From contig NJBM01000007.1 in assembly GCA_005223045.1 (NCBI GenBank), positions 62,001 through 126,000 on the forward strand: a stretch of DNA of 64,000 nt, in the 5' to 3' direction. Numbering within the stretch: the first letter of the stretch is position 1; each line of letters starts with the position of its first letter. The notes under the pieces are model-generated. The model saw only the letters and a list, made by a program, of their open reading frames with translations. It searched no databases and was not told where the DNA came from. The translations under genes were made by a program, and so were the position numbers. The stretch is from Planctomycetes bacterium B3_Pla. GTDB taxonomy: Bacteria > Planctomycetota > Phycisphaerae > Sedimentisphaerales > Anaerobacaceae. Below, in pieces: positions 45,918 to 55,530 of the stretch.

Positions 45918-47159
45918 GTGGACAGCAGCAATCTAAAGTGCGGAATTAGCGAGTCAATTTCAGAGCCGACTGGCCCGGTTCCTGCGCCCTGTAACATTGC
46001 TCACGATGCCGAGTTTTGCTGCAGATTCACTCACCGTTTGAGATTTACCGGCGACGTGTTCGCTGCCGGCAATGAAACGCTTTCAAACATCCTCAACGAG
46101 GCAACTTCGGATTGTTCCAACGTGGCAATATTTATAGACGCAAACGTCGCGCGCACACGGACGAATCAGGCCAACAAAATCAACGACTACTTCAAGAAGT
46201 ATCTGCCTGAGAATTCACCCAAGATACACGTTGTGCCCGGCGGCGAGCAGATCAAGAACCAACAGCAGAACTTCAAACAAATCTTAGATGCCATCGAACA
46301 GTCGCATCTGTGCCGAAAATCATTTGTCATCGCCATAGGCGGCGGTGCCGTTCTTGACGCCGTGGGATTCGCCGCTTCAATCACGCACCGGGGTCTGCGA
46401 TTGATCCGAATAGCAACGACGACACTATCACAGGCGGACTCGGCAATGGCGGTCAAAAACGGCATAAACGCGTTTGGCAAGAAGAACTACATGGGAGTCT
46501 TTTCCACTCCCTGGGCCATTATTAACGACGAAGCAACGCTCAAAACGTTAGCGATGCCGCACTGGCTGGCGGGCTTTAGCGAAGCGATCAAGGTCGCTCT
46601 GCTCAAGGACCCGCTGCTGTTCGAGTACATATATAGAAACTGCGGCGGCATCCGGGCACGGAATCTTGATGTTTCGGTCCCCGTCATCAGGCGAAGCGCC
46701 AGGCTGCATTTTGACCATATCACACTAAATGGGGATCCATTCGAGACCGAAGATGCCCGGCCGCTGGATTTCGGACACTGGTCGGCGCACAAACTGGAGC
46801 AGATGAGCGGATTCGAGATTTCGCACGGCCAGGCGGTCGCCATCGGTATCGCAATTGATGCAACGTACGCCAACTTCATGGGCTGGCTCGGTGACGCCGA
46901 CCATCGGAGGATTCTGGAATGCCTCGATGGAACAGGTTTCAGGCTGTACCACCGCTCAATGCAGCACGCCAACACGCTGCTCGGCGGGCTGGACGAGTTC
47001 CAGGAACACCTGGGCGGCAGACTCACAATCCCGTCAATCAGCAGGATCGGCCATGCGTTTGACATATTCGAGATCGATACCAACCAAATGCTTGCCGCAA
47101 TATCGTACCTGGAAAGATTTAACAAGTGGGGCAATCACAATGAAAGTACAAGCACATAA
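45918..47159 (+). CDS. eboD: EboD-like 3-dehydroquinate-synthase family protein
   Basis: A 413-residue protein starting with GTG 45918 after a G-run. The dehydroquinate synthase fold is clear: VVPGGEQIKNQQQN, FVIAIGGGAVLDAVGFAASI (NAD-binding G-G-G-x-x-x-D), RIATTTLSQADSAMAVKNG, FGKKNYMGVFSTPWAI, and the metal site in FGHWSAHKLEQMSG and ISHGQAVAIGIAID. The neighbouring genes (TatD, EboE, UbiA, phosphodiesterase) show it is the EboD member of an ebo cluster rather than AroB. Ebo products are needed to move a precursor across the cytoplasmic membrane in scytonemin-making cyanobacteria. The substrate here is unknown. Confidence 0.85.
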   Translation: MDSSNLKCGISESISEPTGPVPAPCNIAHDAEFCCRFTHRLRFTGDVFAAGNETLSNILNEATSDCSNVAIFIDANVARTRTNQANKINDYFKKYLPENSPKIHVVPGGEQIKNQQQNFKQILDAIEQSHLCRKSFVIAIGGGAVLDAVGFAASITHRGLRLIRIATTTLSQADSAMAVKNGINAFGKKNYMGVFSTPWAIINDEATLKTLAMPHWLAGFSEAIKVALLKDPLLFEYIYRNCGGIRARNLDVSVPVIRRSARLHFDHITLNGDPFETEDARPLDFGHWSAHKLEQMSGFEISHGQAVAIGIAIDATYANFMGWLGDADHRRILECLDGTGFRLYHRSMQHANTLLGGLDEFQEHLGGRLTIPSISRIGHAFDIFEIDTNQMLAAISYLERFNKWGNHNESTST

Positions 47160-47451
47160 TACGCTCAGGTCTCAGGACGTAATAGATCGCTACTTCTTAG
47201 AGCACCGGGCAAAACTAATCGACTTAGCGGCGTTTCTGGACCGCCTGGACCGGACTTGCGACCACGGCGTAGCCGGAAGCGACTATCGCGTAGCGGCCCT
47301 GTTTAGAGCCATGAACATACTGTCCGACGGCAAGACAAACCGTGCCGGACGAATACTTGAGATATTCAGCGACAAAACTACATCGCTGCCGCAGTCGGCA
47401 GACGGCATCAAGAGCGCGACAGGCGCTGCAAAAGAGGAGGGCGATTCCTGA
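47140..47451 (+). CDS. Small uncharacterised ebo-operon protein
   Basis: A 103-residue protein from ATG 47140, overlapping the end of eboD by 20 bp and the start of the TatD gene by 1 bp, so it is translated with them. It has no signal peptide or membrane helix. It is mainly helical: DVIDRYFLEHRAKLIDLAAF, DYRVAALFRAMNILSDGKTN and RILEIFSDKTTSL, then a polar tail. I do not recognise the family. Its position suggests it may take the place of EboA, which is otherwise missing, but it is much shorter and shows no similarity that I can see to EboA. Confidence 0.7.
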   Translation: MKVQAHNTLRSQDVIDRYFLEHRAKLIDLAAFLDRLDRTCDHGVAGSDYRVAALFRAMNILSDGKTNRAGRILEIFSDKTTSLPQSADGIKSATGAAKEEGDS

Positions 47452-48260
47452 TGAAGTACATAGATCCGCATATTCACATGGTCTCGCGCACAACCGACGA
47501 CTATATGGCAATGGCGCAAGCCGGATGCGTTTGCATCACGGAGCCGGCATTTTGGAACGGCTTCGATCGCGGCAGCGTCGAGGGTTTTCGCGACTACTTC
47601 CTGCAACTGACCGAGTACGAACCGCGGCGGGCCGGCAAGTATCATATCGACTACTACAGTTGGATATGTATCAATCCGAAAGAGGCCGACGATCCGTCAT
47701 TCGCCAGAGAGGTAATCTCAATCATCCCGGAATTCCTGGAGTCGCAGCGCGTAGTCGGCATCGGGGAAATCGGTCTGAACAAGAATACGAAGAACGAACT
47801 GATGATACTGCAAGAGCAGATAGCCCTCGCGGAAGAATACGACCAATTGATTCTCGTCCATACACCGCACCTGGAAGACAAGCTCAAAGGCACGCGACTG
47901 ATAATGGACGCTATCGGAGCCAACAGCGGCATCAATCCGGACAAGGTCCTGATCGATCATGCCGAAGAACACACAGTTGCGGAGATACTGGATCGCGGAT
48001 ACTGGGCGGGCCTGACGATTTATCCCAACACCAAGTGCACGCCGCAGCGTGCGGCAGACATCGTCGAAATCTACGGCCCTGATCGTATCTGGATAAACTC
48101 CGCGAGCGACTGGGGCCAGAGCGACCCGCTCTCGGTGCCGAAGATGCGTTTCGAGATGAAACAACGGGGACACTCGGAAGAATTGATCGAAAAAGTTACG
48201 TATGGAAATCCAATTGAGTTCCTGAGTCAGAGCGAGAAATTCAATTACTATTATGAATAG
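47451..48260 (+). CDS. eboB: EboB-like TatD-family metal-dependent hydrolase
   Basis: A 269-residue amidohydrolase-type protein. The metal-binding start MKYIDPHIHMVSRTTDDYMA gives H-x-H. Further ligands are in VVGIGEIGLNKNTKNE (Glu), LILVHTPH (His), VLIDHAEEHTV (His) and WINSASDWGQSDPL (Asp). The order and spacing are those of TatD-type hydrolases and of EboB in ebo clusters. The substrate is unknown. It overlaps the next gene by 8 bp. Confidence 0.85.
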   Translation: MKYIDPHIHMVSRTTDDYMAMAQAGCVCITEPAFWNGFDRGSVEGFRDYFLQLTEYEPRRAGKYHIDYYSWICINPKEADDPSFAREVISIIPEFLESQRVVGIGEIGLNKNTKNELMILQEQIALAEEYDQLILVHTPHLEDKLKGTRLIMDAIGANSGINPDKVLIDHAEEHTVAEILDRGYWAGLTIYPNTKCTPQRAADIVEIYGPDRIWINSASDWGQSDPLSVPKMRFEMKQRGHSEELIEKVTYGNPIEFLSQSEKFNYYYE

Positions 48261-49452
48261 AATAACAAAAACAGACCGAGTCGTTGGATATTGCACGAAC
48301 GTACACGCCGGGGAAGACCTCGATCAGTACCTCTCCAGCCTTGAAGAATACGCGCTGGACGTCAAAGCAAGGGTATCCGGCAACGAGCCGCTGCCCATCG
48401 GGCTCTGGCTTTCGGCCCGAACGGCACGCCAGATTCTTGGCGAGAACCGCCTTGTGGAGTTCAGGGAATTTCTTGAATCCAACGGCCTGACCGCGTTTAC
48501 AATGAATGGATTCCCGTATGCAAACTTTCACGGACCGACGGTCAAACACCAGGTGTACAAGCCGGACTGGACTCATCCGGAGCGGCTGAACTACACGGCG
48601 AACCTGGTAAGAATCCTGACGGAACTGATGCCGGAAGGATCGCAGGCCGGCATTTCGACACTGCCTCTCGGATGGCCCCGGGGCGAATTCGATTACGAGA
48701 AAGCAGCCGACAACCTGATCCAGGTAGTAGAGTTATTGAAAGCCAACGAACGCCGGACGGGAAAACTGATCCACTTAGACATAGAACCGGAACCGGGCTG
48801 CGTACTGAGCAGCAGCAGCGATGTTGTATCATTTTTCAACGACTATCTACTTGGCCGCCGAAATAAGGCCGACATCCTGCGGCACCTGCGCGCCTGCCAC
48901 GACATCTGCCACGCATCGGTCGTATTCGAGGACCAGCAAGCCGCTATAAGGAACTATACCGCAAACGGCATCAGGATCGGCAAGGTTCACGTATCATCCG
49001 CCATCCAGGCGGACATTACGCGCGATAATTTTTATCCCATGATCGAGCAGCTCAGGGCATTCCAGGAAGACAGATACCTGCACCAGACATATATCCAACA
49101 CAAAAATCGAATCCTGTCCTACGACGACCTGCCCCGGGCGATCAATGATCTTGACGCCCACACAAGGGCCACGCTTCGGTGCCATTTTCACCTGCCGATC
49201 TTCATCGAAAGACTCGGCCATCTTGCGACAACCAGACACGAGATCGTTGACTGTCTGCAAAGCATCTATAAGATTAGTGACTGCCGGCATTTTGAAGTCG
49301 AGACGTATGCCTGGACCGTGTTGCCGGATGAGCTGAAAACCAAAGACCTGGCCCGGGGGATTGCACAAGAGCTGACATGGATTCAAGGCCGGTTGGACGA
49401 ACTTGCGGGGTCCGGCAAATTGATCGACGAAACCGTGGGCCTGTGCACCTGA
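48253..49452 (+). CDS. eboE: EboE-like metabolite traffic protein (TIM barrel)
   Basis: A 399-residue protein. The N-terminal half has VVGYCTNVHAGEDLDQYLSS, LPIGLWLSARTARQIL, TAFTMNGFPYANFHGPTVKH and VYKPDWTHPERLNYT, all typical of EboE (a sugar phosphate isomerase/AP-endonuclease-like barrel). It also has LIHLDIEPEPGCVLSSSSDV and CHASVVFEDQQ, with likely metal-binding Glu and Asp. It is coupled to eboB (8-bp overlap). The exact chemistry of EboE is not known; it works with EboC and others in precursor export. Confidence 0.87.
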   Translation: MNRITKTDRVVGYCTNVHAGEDLDQYLSSLEEYALDVKARVSGNEPLPIGLWLSARTARQILGENRLVEFREFLESNGLTAFTMNGFPYANFHGPTVKHQVYKPDWTHPERLNYTANLVRILTELMPEGSQAGISTLPLGWPRGEFDYEKAADNLIQVVELLKANERRTGKLIHLDIEPEPGCVLSSSSDVVSFFNDYLLGRRNKADILRHLRACHDICHASVVFEDQQAAIRNYTANGIRIGKVHVSSAIQADITRDNFYPMIEQLRAFQEDRYLHQTYIQHKNRILSYDDLPRAINDLDAHTRATLRCHFHLPIFIERLGHLATTRHEIVDCLQSIYKISDCRHFEVETYAWTVLPDELKTKDLARGIAQELTWIQGRLDELAGSGKLIDETVGLCT

Positions 49453-49476
49453 AACGTTGACTTGTGACCACGAGAT

Positions 49477-50379
49477 ATGACGCCGACCGTAAGTCACATG
49501 CGTACACTCATAAAACAATATGTAGAATTGACCCGGATATCGAACCTGCCGACCTGCTGGACGAATGTTCTTACCGGCTCAGTCATAGGCTCAATAGCGG
49601 CATCAAATCCTCTGGCAATACTACCGGTAGTTGCCCTGTCGGTTATCATCAGCTTGTTCTACATGGCCGGCATGGCCCTGAACGACCTTGTGGATTTGAA
49701 GATCGACCGACAGCAGAGACCTGGCAGGCCGATAGCGTCAGGCCGGATATCTCCGGGGGCGGCATTCGTATTCATTATCCTGCTGTTTGCTATTGCCATG
49801 AGCCTGCTGCTGATATGCTTTCCCCATTGCATATACCTTGGCCTGCTATTGGTGATAATGATAATACTGTACGATCTAACACATAAACGCTTTTCATTCT
49901 CGGTGGCGTTTATGGCCGCATGTCGCGCACTTATTTATATCATATCCGCTTATGCCGTTCTCGGCGCCGGCGCAAAAGAGTTCCGGGCGGACATTGCGAT
50001 AGCATCAGCCGTACTTGCATTGTATATATCATTTGTGACGCTGATTGCCAGGAGTGAGAACAAACAGCAGATAGACAAACGCCGATGGCTGTCTGTCGCC
50101 ATCATGCTGCTTGTGCCGGCGCCTTTTGCCATATCGTTGCCGACGACGATTTATCCTTGCATTGTTGCCGTTATCCTGCTGATAATCCTTTCAAGAGCGG
50201 CGATCTTTGCCTTTGGCGATCCGCCGCGAATCAAGCAGGCCGTACTGACATGGCTTGCCTGTATATGCCTTCTGGACTGTCTGTTTCTGGCGGTACTGGC
50301 CAGCCCCGTACCGGCGGCCGCAGCCGGTCTGTGTTTTGTCGCTACAACGTTGAGTCACCGCAGAATCGGGGGCACATGA
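49477..50379 (+). CDS. eboC: EboC-like UbiA-family prenyltransferase
   Basis: A 300-residue, 8-9-helix membrane protein. The UbiA signature NDxxDxxxD is seen in AGMALNDLVDLKIDRQQRPG, followed by GRPIASGRISP, and the second aspartate-rich motif is replaced by ILYDLTHKR. It would prenylate or otherwise use an isoprenoid phosphate at the membrane; in ebo clusters EboC is the UbiA member. ATGs at 49477 and 49498 both fit; the first is used. Confidence 0.85.
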   Translation: MTPTVSHMRTLIKQYVELTRISNLPTCWTNVLTGSVIGSIAASNPLAILPVVALSVIISLFYMAGMALNDLVDLKIDRQQRPGRPIASGRISPGAAFVFIILLFAIAMSLLLICFPHCIYLGLLLVIMIILYDLTHKRFSFSVAFMAACRALIYIISAYAVLGAGAKEFRADIAIASAVLALYISFVTLIARSENKQQIDKRRWLSVAIMLLVPAPFAISLPTTIYPCIVAVILLIILSRAAIFAFGDPPRIKQAVLTWLACICLLDCLFLAVLASPVPAAAAGLCFVATTLSHRRIGGT

Positions 50380-50380
50380 T

Positions 50381-51793
50381 ATGAGCAATCCAACGGCTGT
50401 AATACTGGTCGTGGGCCTGAACAAGTCGCTGATCGGCGATTGGTCGCCCAACCTCCAGCGGTTTTGCGCCGAAGGCCAAGTCAGGAGGCTCAAGCCTGTG
50501 CTGCCGGCGGTGACATGCAGCGTCCAGTCCAGTATGCTGACGGGGTGTGACGTTTCCGATCACGGCATAGTAGGCAACGGCTGGTTCGACCGGGAACTCA
50601 GCGAGGTCCACTTCTGGAAACAATCCAACCGACTGGTTGGTGGTGAGAAGGTCTGGGAGACCGCCCGCAAACGCGAACCAGAGTTCACGTGTCTGAATAT
50701 GTTCTGGTGGTACAATATGTATTCCAGCGCCGATTACTCGGTCACTCCAAGACCGATGTACAAGGCGGACGGCCGCAAGATCCCGGACTGTTACAGCCAC
50801 CCGGCAGAACTGAAAGACGAATTGCAATCAGAATTAGGGCAATTCCCGCTGTTTCATTTCTGGGGGCCGGCTTCCTCTATCAAATCAAGCAAATGGATCG
50901 CCGAGGCAACAGTCATCGCTCACAAGAAACTGAATCCTACACTGACACTGGTATATCTGCCCCACCTTGACTATGCGCTGCAGAAACTCGGCCCGGACCA
51001 TGACGACATCAAAAAGCATGTGGCCGAGATTGATACAGTCATAGGCAAACTGCTGAGCTACTTCGACAGCCGGTCGGTAAAGCCGATGATCGTCAGCGAA
51101 TACGGCATAGAACCGGTAAGCAGATCAATAGCCATAAACAAAATACTTCGTGAGGAAAGCCTGATCGCCATACGCGAGGAGATGGGCCTGGAACTGCTCG
51201 ATGCCGGTGCATCGGAAGCATTCGCCGTAGCGGACCACCAGATAGCGCATGTGTACATAAGAAACGAGCAGAACGCCAGCCGGACACTTGAAATATGCAA
51301 GAGAATCCCCGGCGTTGACCAGGCCCTCGACAAGAATGCGCAATCGAAGCTGCACATCGACCATCGGCGATCCGGAGATATAGTCCTCGTAACGGCCAAA
51401 GACCACTGGTTCAGCTACAACTACTGGCTGGACGATTCGAAGGCCCCCGACTTTGCCCGGACGGTCGATATCCACCGCAAACCGGGCTATGACCCCTGCG
51501 AACTCTTCATCGACCCGGCAATTAGCAATCCAAAACTCAAAATCGCCCTGAAACTGTTTAAGAAGAAACTCGGTTTCAGAACGCTGATGGACCTAATCCC
51601 TCTCGATACAAGTCTCGTAAAAGGCTCGCACGGCCGGGTTGACCAGCCTGTAGATATCCAGCCGATACTTATTAGCAGGCAGGACTCCAAAGACACGCCG
51701 GAAGAGATACCATGTCGGAAGGTAAAGGACATAATTCTGGCGCACCTGTTCGACGACAAAAGAATAGCGGATAACGAGAAAATCAAAAATTAA
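50381..51793 (+). CDS. eboF: EboF-like alkaline-phosphatase-superfamily phosphodiesterase (NPP type)
   Basis: A 470-residue protein starting 1 bp after eboC. The NPP/alkaline-phosphatase fold is seen in AVILVVGLNKSLIGDWSPNL, LPAVTCSVQSSMLTGCDVSD (Thr nucleophile in PAVTCSV), HGIVGNGWFDREL and LTLVYLPHLDYALQKLGPDH (metal D and H), MIVSEYGIEPV, and VDIHRKPGYDP. It has no signal peptide. It would hydrolyse a nucleotide-sugar or phosphodiester intermediate. Its last residues and stop (ADNEKIKN) are encoded within an AATCAAAAATTAA dispersed repeat. Confidence 0.85.
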   Translation: MSNPTAVILVVGLNKSLIGDWSPNLQRFCAEGQVRRLKPVLPAVTCSVQSSMLTGCDVSDHGIVGNGWFDRELSEVHFWKQSNRLVGGEKVWETARKREPEFTCLNMFWWYNMYSSADYSVTPRPMYKADGRKIPDCYSHPAELKDELQSELGQFPLFHFWGPASSIKSSKWIAEATVIAHKKLNPTLTLVYLPHLDYALQKLGPDHDDIKKHVAEIDTVIGKLLSYFDSRSVKPMIVSEYGIEPVSRSIAINKILREESLIAIREEMGLELLDAGASEAFAVADHQIAHVYIRNEQNASRTLEICKRIPGVDQALDKNAQSKLHIDHRRSGDIVLVTAKDHWFSYNYWLDDSKAPDFARTVDIHRKPGYDPCELFIDPAISNPKLKIALKLFKKKLGFRTLMDLIPLDTSLVKGSHGRVDQPVDIQPILISRQDSKDTPEEIPCRKVKDIILAHLFDDKRIADNEKIKN

Positions 51794-51897
51794 AGTGCAA
51801 AATGCAAAATTGAGGAGCCGCTTCGCGGGCTGTTTTAAAGAGCATTGCCGAAGGCGATTCCACAATTTTGATATTTGATTTTTAATCTTTGCATTTT
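51780..51897. repeat. Dispersed repeat AATCAAAAATTAAAGTGCAA type, copy 1
   Basis: The left part AATCAAAAATTAAAGTGCAA (starting 51781) and the right part TTTGATTTTTAATCTTTGCA (about 51874-51893) form an imperfect palindrome around GAGCCGCTTCGCGGGC. The end of eboF is inside it. Similar blocks are at 55531-55629 and, in part, near 22600 and 31850. Confidence 0.75.
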
Positions 51898-51948
51898 CGT
51901 TTCCACTGTACGCTATTTCGGGCTTTTCACGCGCATACGCACATCCGG

Positions 51949-51977
51949 TTGACTCTGCCGTATAAATCAAATAGAAT
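51949..51977 (+). promoter_or_regulatory. Sigma70-like promoter of the TPR-peptidase gene cluster
   Basis: TTGACT (51949-51954), 17-bp spacer, TAGAAT (51972-51977, 5/6), 90 bp before the ATG at 52067. Confidence 0.6.
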
Positions 51978-52066
51978 AGATGCGTTGGAAGCGCCGGTCT
52001 GCTTATGCAACGGCGGCGGCAGGCAAATAAGCGTGATCCATCAGAGTCATACTATGGGAGATTTGG

Positions 52067-54673
52067 ATGTACGCCAGCTCCAGCAGATATAAGATGGCTT
52101 ACTTGTCAGGGCGTGTGCTGCGCCATAACCGCCTGGCTTTGGCGGTGACCTGCATCGCACTTGTAGCCGGACCGATCCGATCCGCATTTGCCGCCGAGAT
52201 TGAAGAATCCCGCGAACAGTTCAGGACAGGTCAATATGCCGAGTGCCTCAAATCGACCCGAAAAGCCATTGAGGACGGAGCCTATCCCGCAGAGTGGCGG
52301 CTGCTCATGATTGAATCGCAGATGGCGCTGGGTCAATATGACAAGGCAATGGAGGATATGGATGCAGCGCTGGGAGATTATCGGTGGAGCATTCGCCTTC
52401 TGAAGCTCGGCCACACCGTGTATCTGCACAACGGCCGGGCCGACCGCGCCGCTGAGATGCTCACGAGGATCTTCCGGATAGGCACCGGGCGGGACGTGCG
52501 ATTCGTCAATGCCGCCGATCTCGTGGCGCTGGGCGAATCATTGCTGCTGCTCGGCGGCGAACCGAAGCTTGTGCTGGATGAGTTCTTCAACCGCGCCGTC
52601 AGGAGCGATCCCAATTGCCTCGACGCCTATCTTGCCGCAGGGAATTTGGCGCTGGCCAAGCAGGACTATGAACTGGCCGCCAATCAGTATCGCAAGGCCC
52701 TGGAGCGGTTCGGCGGCGAGCCGGACGCACACTACGGACTGGCTAAAGCATTCTTTAATAGCGACCGCGGCGAAATGATTAAATCGCTGGATGCGGCCCT
52801 TCACTTGAATCCCAGGCACGCGCCGGCACTGATACTACTGGCCGAGCACCAGATCGACTGTGAAGATTATGCCGCCGCAAACGAGCTGCTTGATCGTGTA
52901 ATTGCAGTCAATCCCTGGCATCCGCAGGCTTGGGCGTACCGGGCCGTTCTGGCTCATTTGGCCAACGATTCCGATGCCGGCGACAACAATCGCGCCAATG
53001 CGCTGAAGTACTGGGCCGCAAATCCGAATGTCGATTATCTTATCGGCAGAAAACTGTCTCAAAAATATCGCTTCACCGAGGGGGCGGCCTTCCAGCGCCA
53101 AGCGCTGAAATCCGATCCACAGTATGTGCTGGCGAAGATTCAACTGTCCCAGGACCTGCTTCGGCTCGGCCGGGAACAAGAGGGCTGGGTGCTGGCTGAC
53201 GAGGTTCACAATCGTGATGCGTACAACGTCGAGGCTTACAATCTCGTCAACCTGCGCGACAACATGGCCAAATTCAAAACGCTGCGGGCCGACGGATTCA
53301 TCGTCCGGATGGATGAGCACGAAGCGGATGTCTATGGTGACGAGGTGCTGGAGCTGCTGCGGCAGGCCAAGGCGGAGTTGTGCAAAAAGTACGGCCTTGA
53401 ATTAAGGCAGCCGGTCACCGTCGAGATGTTTCCCAATCAACAGGATTTTGCCGTGCGCACTTTCGGTATGCCCGGCGGGGACGGCTTTCTCGGCGTCTGT
53501 TTCGGCAATGTTATAACAGCCAACAGTCCCAGGGCAGGCAGGCCCACCAACTGGAAAGCAATGTTGTGGCACGAGTTCTGCCACGTGGTTACGCTGAACC
53601 TGACGCACAACAAAATGCCTCGCTGGCTCAGCGAAGGGATTTCCGTTTACGAAGAGTTGCAGCGTGACCCAACCTGGGGCCAGCGGATGGACCCGCAATA
53701 TCGCAGTATGATTCTTGCCGACGGACTCACACCTATAGGCAATCTCAGCGCCGCGTTTATGAAACCTCCCGGCTCGATGGACCTGCAGTTTGCCTACCAC
53801 AACTCGGCGCTCGCGGTCGAGTTTATCGTCAAACGGTTCGGCCGAGAAGCCCTAAAAGCAATTCTCGCCGATCTGGCAAACGGTGAGGAGATCAACGCCG
53901 CCATCGCGAAACGAACGGCCCCGCTGGATAAAATCGAGGAGGAATTTAAGGCCTTCGCCCTAAAACGTGCCGAGGCTCTGGCCCCTGATGTGGACTGGGA
54001 GCAGCCACAGCCCGGAGAGCTTGATCCTGACGATCCGGAGGCGTTGGCCGGATGGATGGCCGAGCATCCAAACAACTTTTGGGCCTTGACGGCGCACGCG
54101 ACCAAACTCTTGGCTGGTCGCAAATGGGAAGAAGCGAAAAAGCCGCTCAAGAAATTGATAAGGCTCTATCCTCAGTATTCCGGCGAGGACAATGCGTATC
54201 GGCTCCTTGCCGCAGTTCACCGGCAGCTTGGCGAGATCGACCAGGAACGCGACGTGCTCAGCGACCTGGCGACGATTTCGTCCGATGCGGCGGACGCTTA
54301 CGAACGGCTGATGGAGATCGGTGTGGAGCAGAAGAACTGGCAACAGGTCGTCAGGAACGGCGCCAAATACATGGCGGTTTACCCTATGCTCGCTACGGTC
54401 CATCGGCGGCTGGGCCGCGCAAACGAAGAACTCGGCCAAAATGAGCAGGCAACCCAAGCATACCGGCGGCTGCTCCTGCTGGAGCCGGCCGACCCGGCAG
54501 ATGTCAATTTCCGCCTGGCGCGACTGCTCCACCATCGAGACCCAGCCGCGGCAAAAAGACACATTCTCGAAGCGCTCGCCGAAGCCCCGCGTTTTCGACA
54601 GGCCCACAGGCTGCTGTCAAAGATGACCGAAGAAGCACGTCAGCCGCAGCCAACTCAGGAGGAGACGCCATGA
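52067..54673 (+). CDS. TPR-repeat protein with peptidase MA-like (gluzincin) domain
   Basis: An 868-residue exported protein. Signal peptide at about 18-42 (LALAVTCIALVAGPIRSAFA). Residues about 45-390 and 640-850 are TPR-type helical repeats. The central part is a zinc protease: AMLWHEFCHVVTLNLTHNKM carries HEFCH at 502-506, and PRWLSEGISVYEE gives the downstream glutamate. It resembles peptidase MA family members in TPR proteins of planctomycetes. The catalytic residues are intact, so activity is plausible. The ATG at 52067 has a GGGAG site. Confidence 0.85.
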   Translation: MYASSSRYKMAYLSGRVLRHNRLALAVTCIALVAGPIRSAFAAEIEESREQFRTGQYAECLKSTRKAIEDGAYPAEWRLLMIESQMALGQYDKAMEDMDAALGDYRWSIRLLKLGHTVYLHNGRADRAAEMLTRIFRIGTGRDVRFVNAADLVALGESLLLLGGEPKLVLDEFFNRAVRSDPNCLDAYLAAGNLALAKQDYELAANQYRKALERFGGEPDAHYGLAKAFFNSDRGEMIKSLDAALHLNPRHAPALILLAEHQIDCEDYAAANELLDRVIAVNPWHPQAWAYRAVLAHLANDSDAGDNNRANALKYWAANPNVDYLIGRKLSQKYRFTEGAAFQRQALKSDPQYVLAKIQLSQDLLRLGREQEGWVLADEVHNRDAYNVEAYNLVNLRDNMAKFKTLRADGFIVRMDEHEADVYGDEVLELLRQAKAELCKKYGLELRQPVTVEMFPNQQDFAVRTFGMPGGDGFLGVCFGNVITANSPRAGRPTNWKAMLWHEFCHVVTLNLTHNKMPRWLSEGISVYEELQRDPTWGQRMDPQYRSMILADGLTPIGNLSAAFMKPPGSMDLQFAYHNSALAVEFIVKRFGREALKAILADLANGEEINAAIAKRTAPLDKIEEEFKAFALKRAEALAPDVDWEQPQPGELDPDDPEALAGWMAEHPNNFWALTAHATKLLAGRKWEEAKKPLKKLIRLYPQYSGEDNAYRLLAAVHRQLGEIDQERDVLSDLATISSDAADAYERLMEIGVEQKNWQQVVRNGAKYMAVYPMLATVHRRLGRANEELGQNEQATQAYRRLLLLEPADPADVNFRLARLLHHRDPAAAKRHILEALAEAPRFRQAHRLLSKMTEEARQPQPTQEETP

Positions 54674-55530
54674 TAAAATCGAGGTGGCTAATTGTCTTGT
54701 TCGTCGCCGCATCGCTGGCGGGCGGCCTGACGTTCGCACGGAGATACTACGACGAACGAGCGGGCGTGCCGGAGTGGAAACCCGACAAAGAGTTCTCGAA
54801 GGACGTTTTCACATTCGTGCGAATCCGGTATTCATCTCGATACGGCGGGGGCGGCTACGGTGGGGGCGGGTATCGTCGCGGTCGCGGCCGGGGATATCGT
54901 GGCTACGGGGGAGGCAGATGGGCCACGGATTACCCCGACAGCGATCTGAACTTCTCCTACCGCCTGCAACAATTGACTTCTATGGAGGTCGATCCGAACG
55001 GCGTCGTCCTTGAACTGACGGATGAAAGATTGTTCGATTATCCCTTCATCTACATAGTGGAACCCGGCGATCTGGCATTCAGCGAGGAGGAGGTCAAGAT
55101 CCTCCGTCGCTACCTGTTAAACGGCGGATTTCTGATGGTGGACGATTTCTGGGGCGAGGATGAGTGGTACAACTTCTATTACGAGATCAAGCGGGTATTT
55201 CCCGACCGCGAACCGATAGAGCTCCCTTACGAGCACCCGATCTTTCACTGCGTATTCGAACTCAAGGAAAGACCGCAGATTCCCAGCATCGGCCAGGCTA
55301 TCGGCGGGCGCGGTTACGGCATCACCTGGGAACGCCACGACGCACGCGAGGTTCATTACAAGGCCCTCTACGACGACCAGGGCCGGATAATGGCGATAAT
55401 CTGCCATAACACCGACCTCGGCGACGGATGGGAACGCGAGGGCGAGGATGAGTGGTATTTCCGGGAATTTTCCGAGAAGAAGGCATACCCGCTGGGGATA
55501 AATATAGTGTTTTACGCCATGACACACTGA
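54670..55530 (+). CDS. DUF4159 domain protein
   Basis: A 286-residue protein; the ATG overlaps the previous stop (ATGA). A signal/anchor helix (4-23) is followed by a glycine-arginine-rich linker (about 55-88: YGGGGYGGGGYRRGRGRGYR). The DUF4159 domain (about 90-286) has FIYIVEPGDLAFSEEEVKIL, GGFLMVDDFWGEDEWYNF, PIFHCVFELKERPQIPS and YPLGINIVFYAMTH. The family has a glutamine-amidotransferase-like fold and is typically in MoxR/VWA clusters. Function unknown; probably periplasmic. Confidence 0.85.
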   Translation: MIKSRWLIVLFVAASLAGGLTFARRYYDERAGVPEWKPDKEFSKDVFTFVRIRYSSRYGGGGYGGGGYRRGRGRGYRGYGGGRWATDYPDSDLNFSYRLQQLTSMEVDPNGVVLELTDERLFDYPFIYIVEPGDLAFSEEEVKILRRYLLNGGFLMVDDFWGEDEWYNFYYEIKRVFPDREPIELPYEHPIFHCVFELKERPQIPSIGQAIGGRGYGITWERHDAREVHYKALYDDQGRIMAIICHNTDLGDGWEREGEDEWYFREFSEKKAYPLGINIVFYAMTH

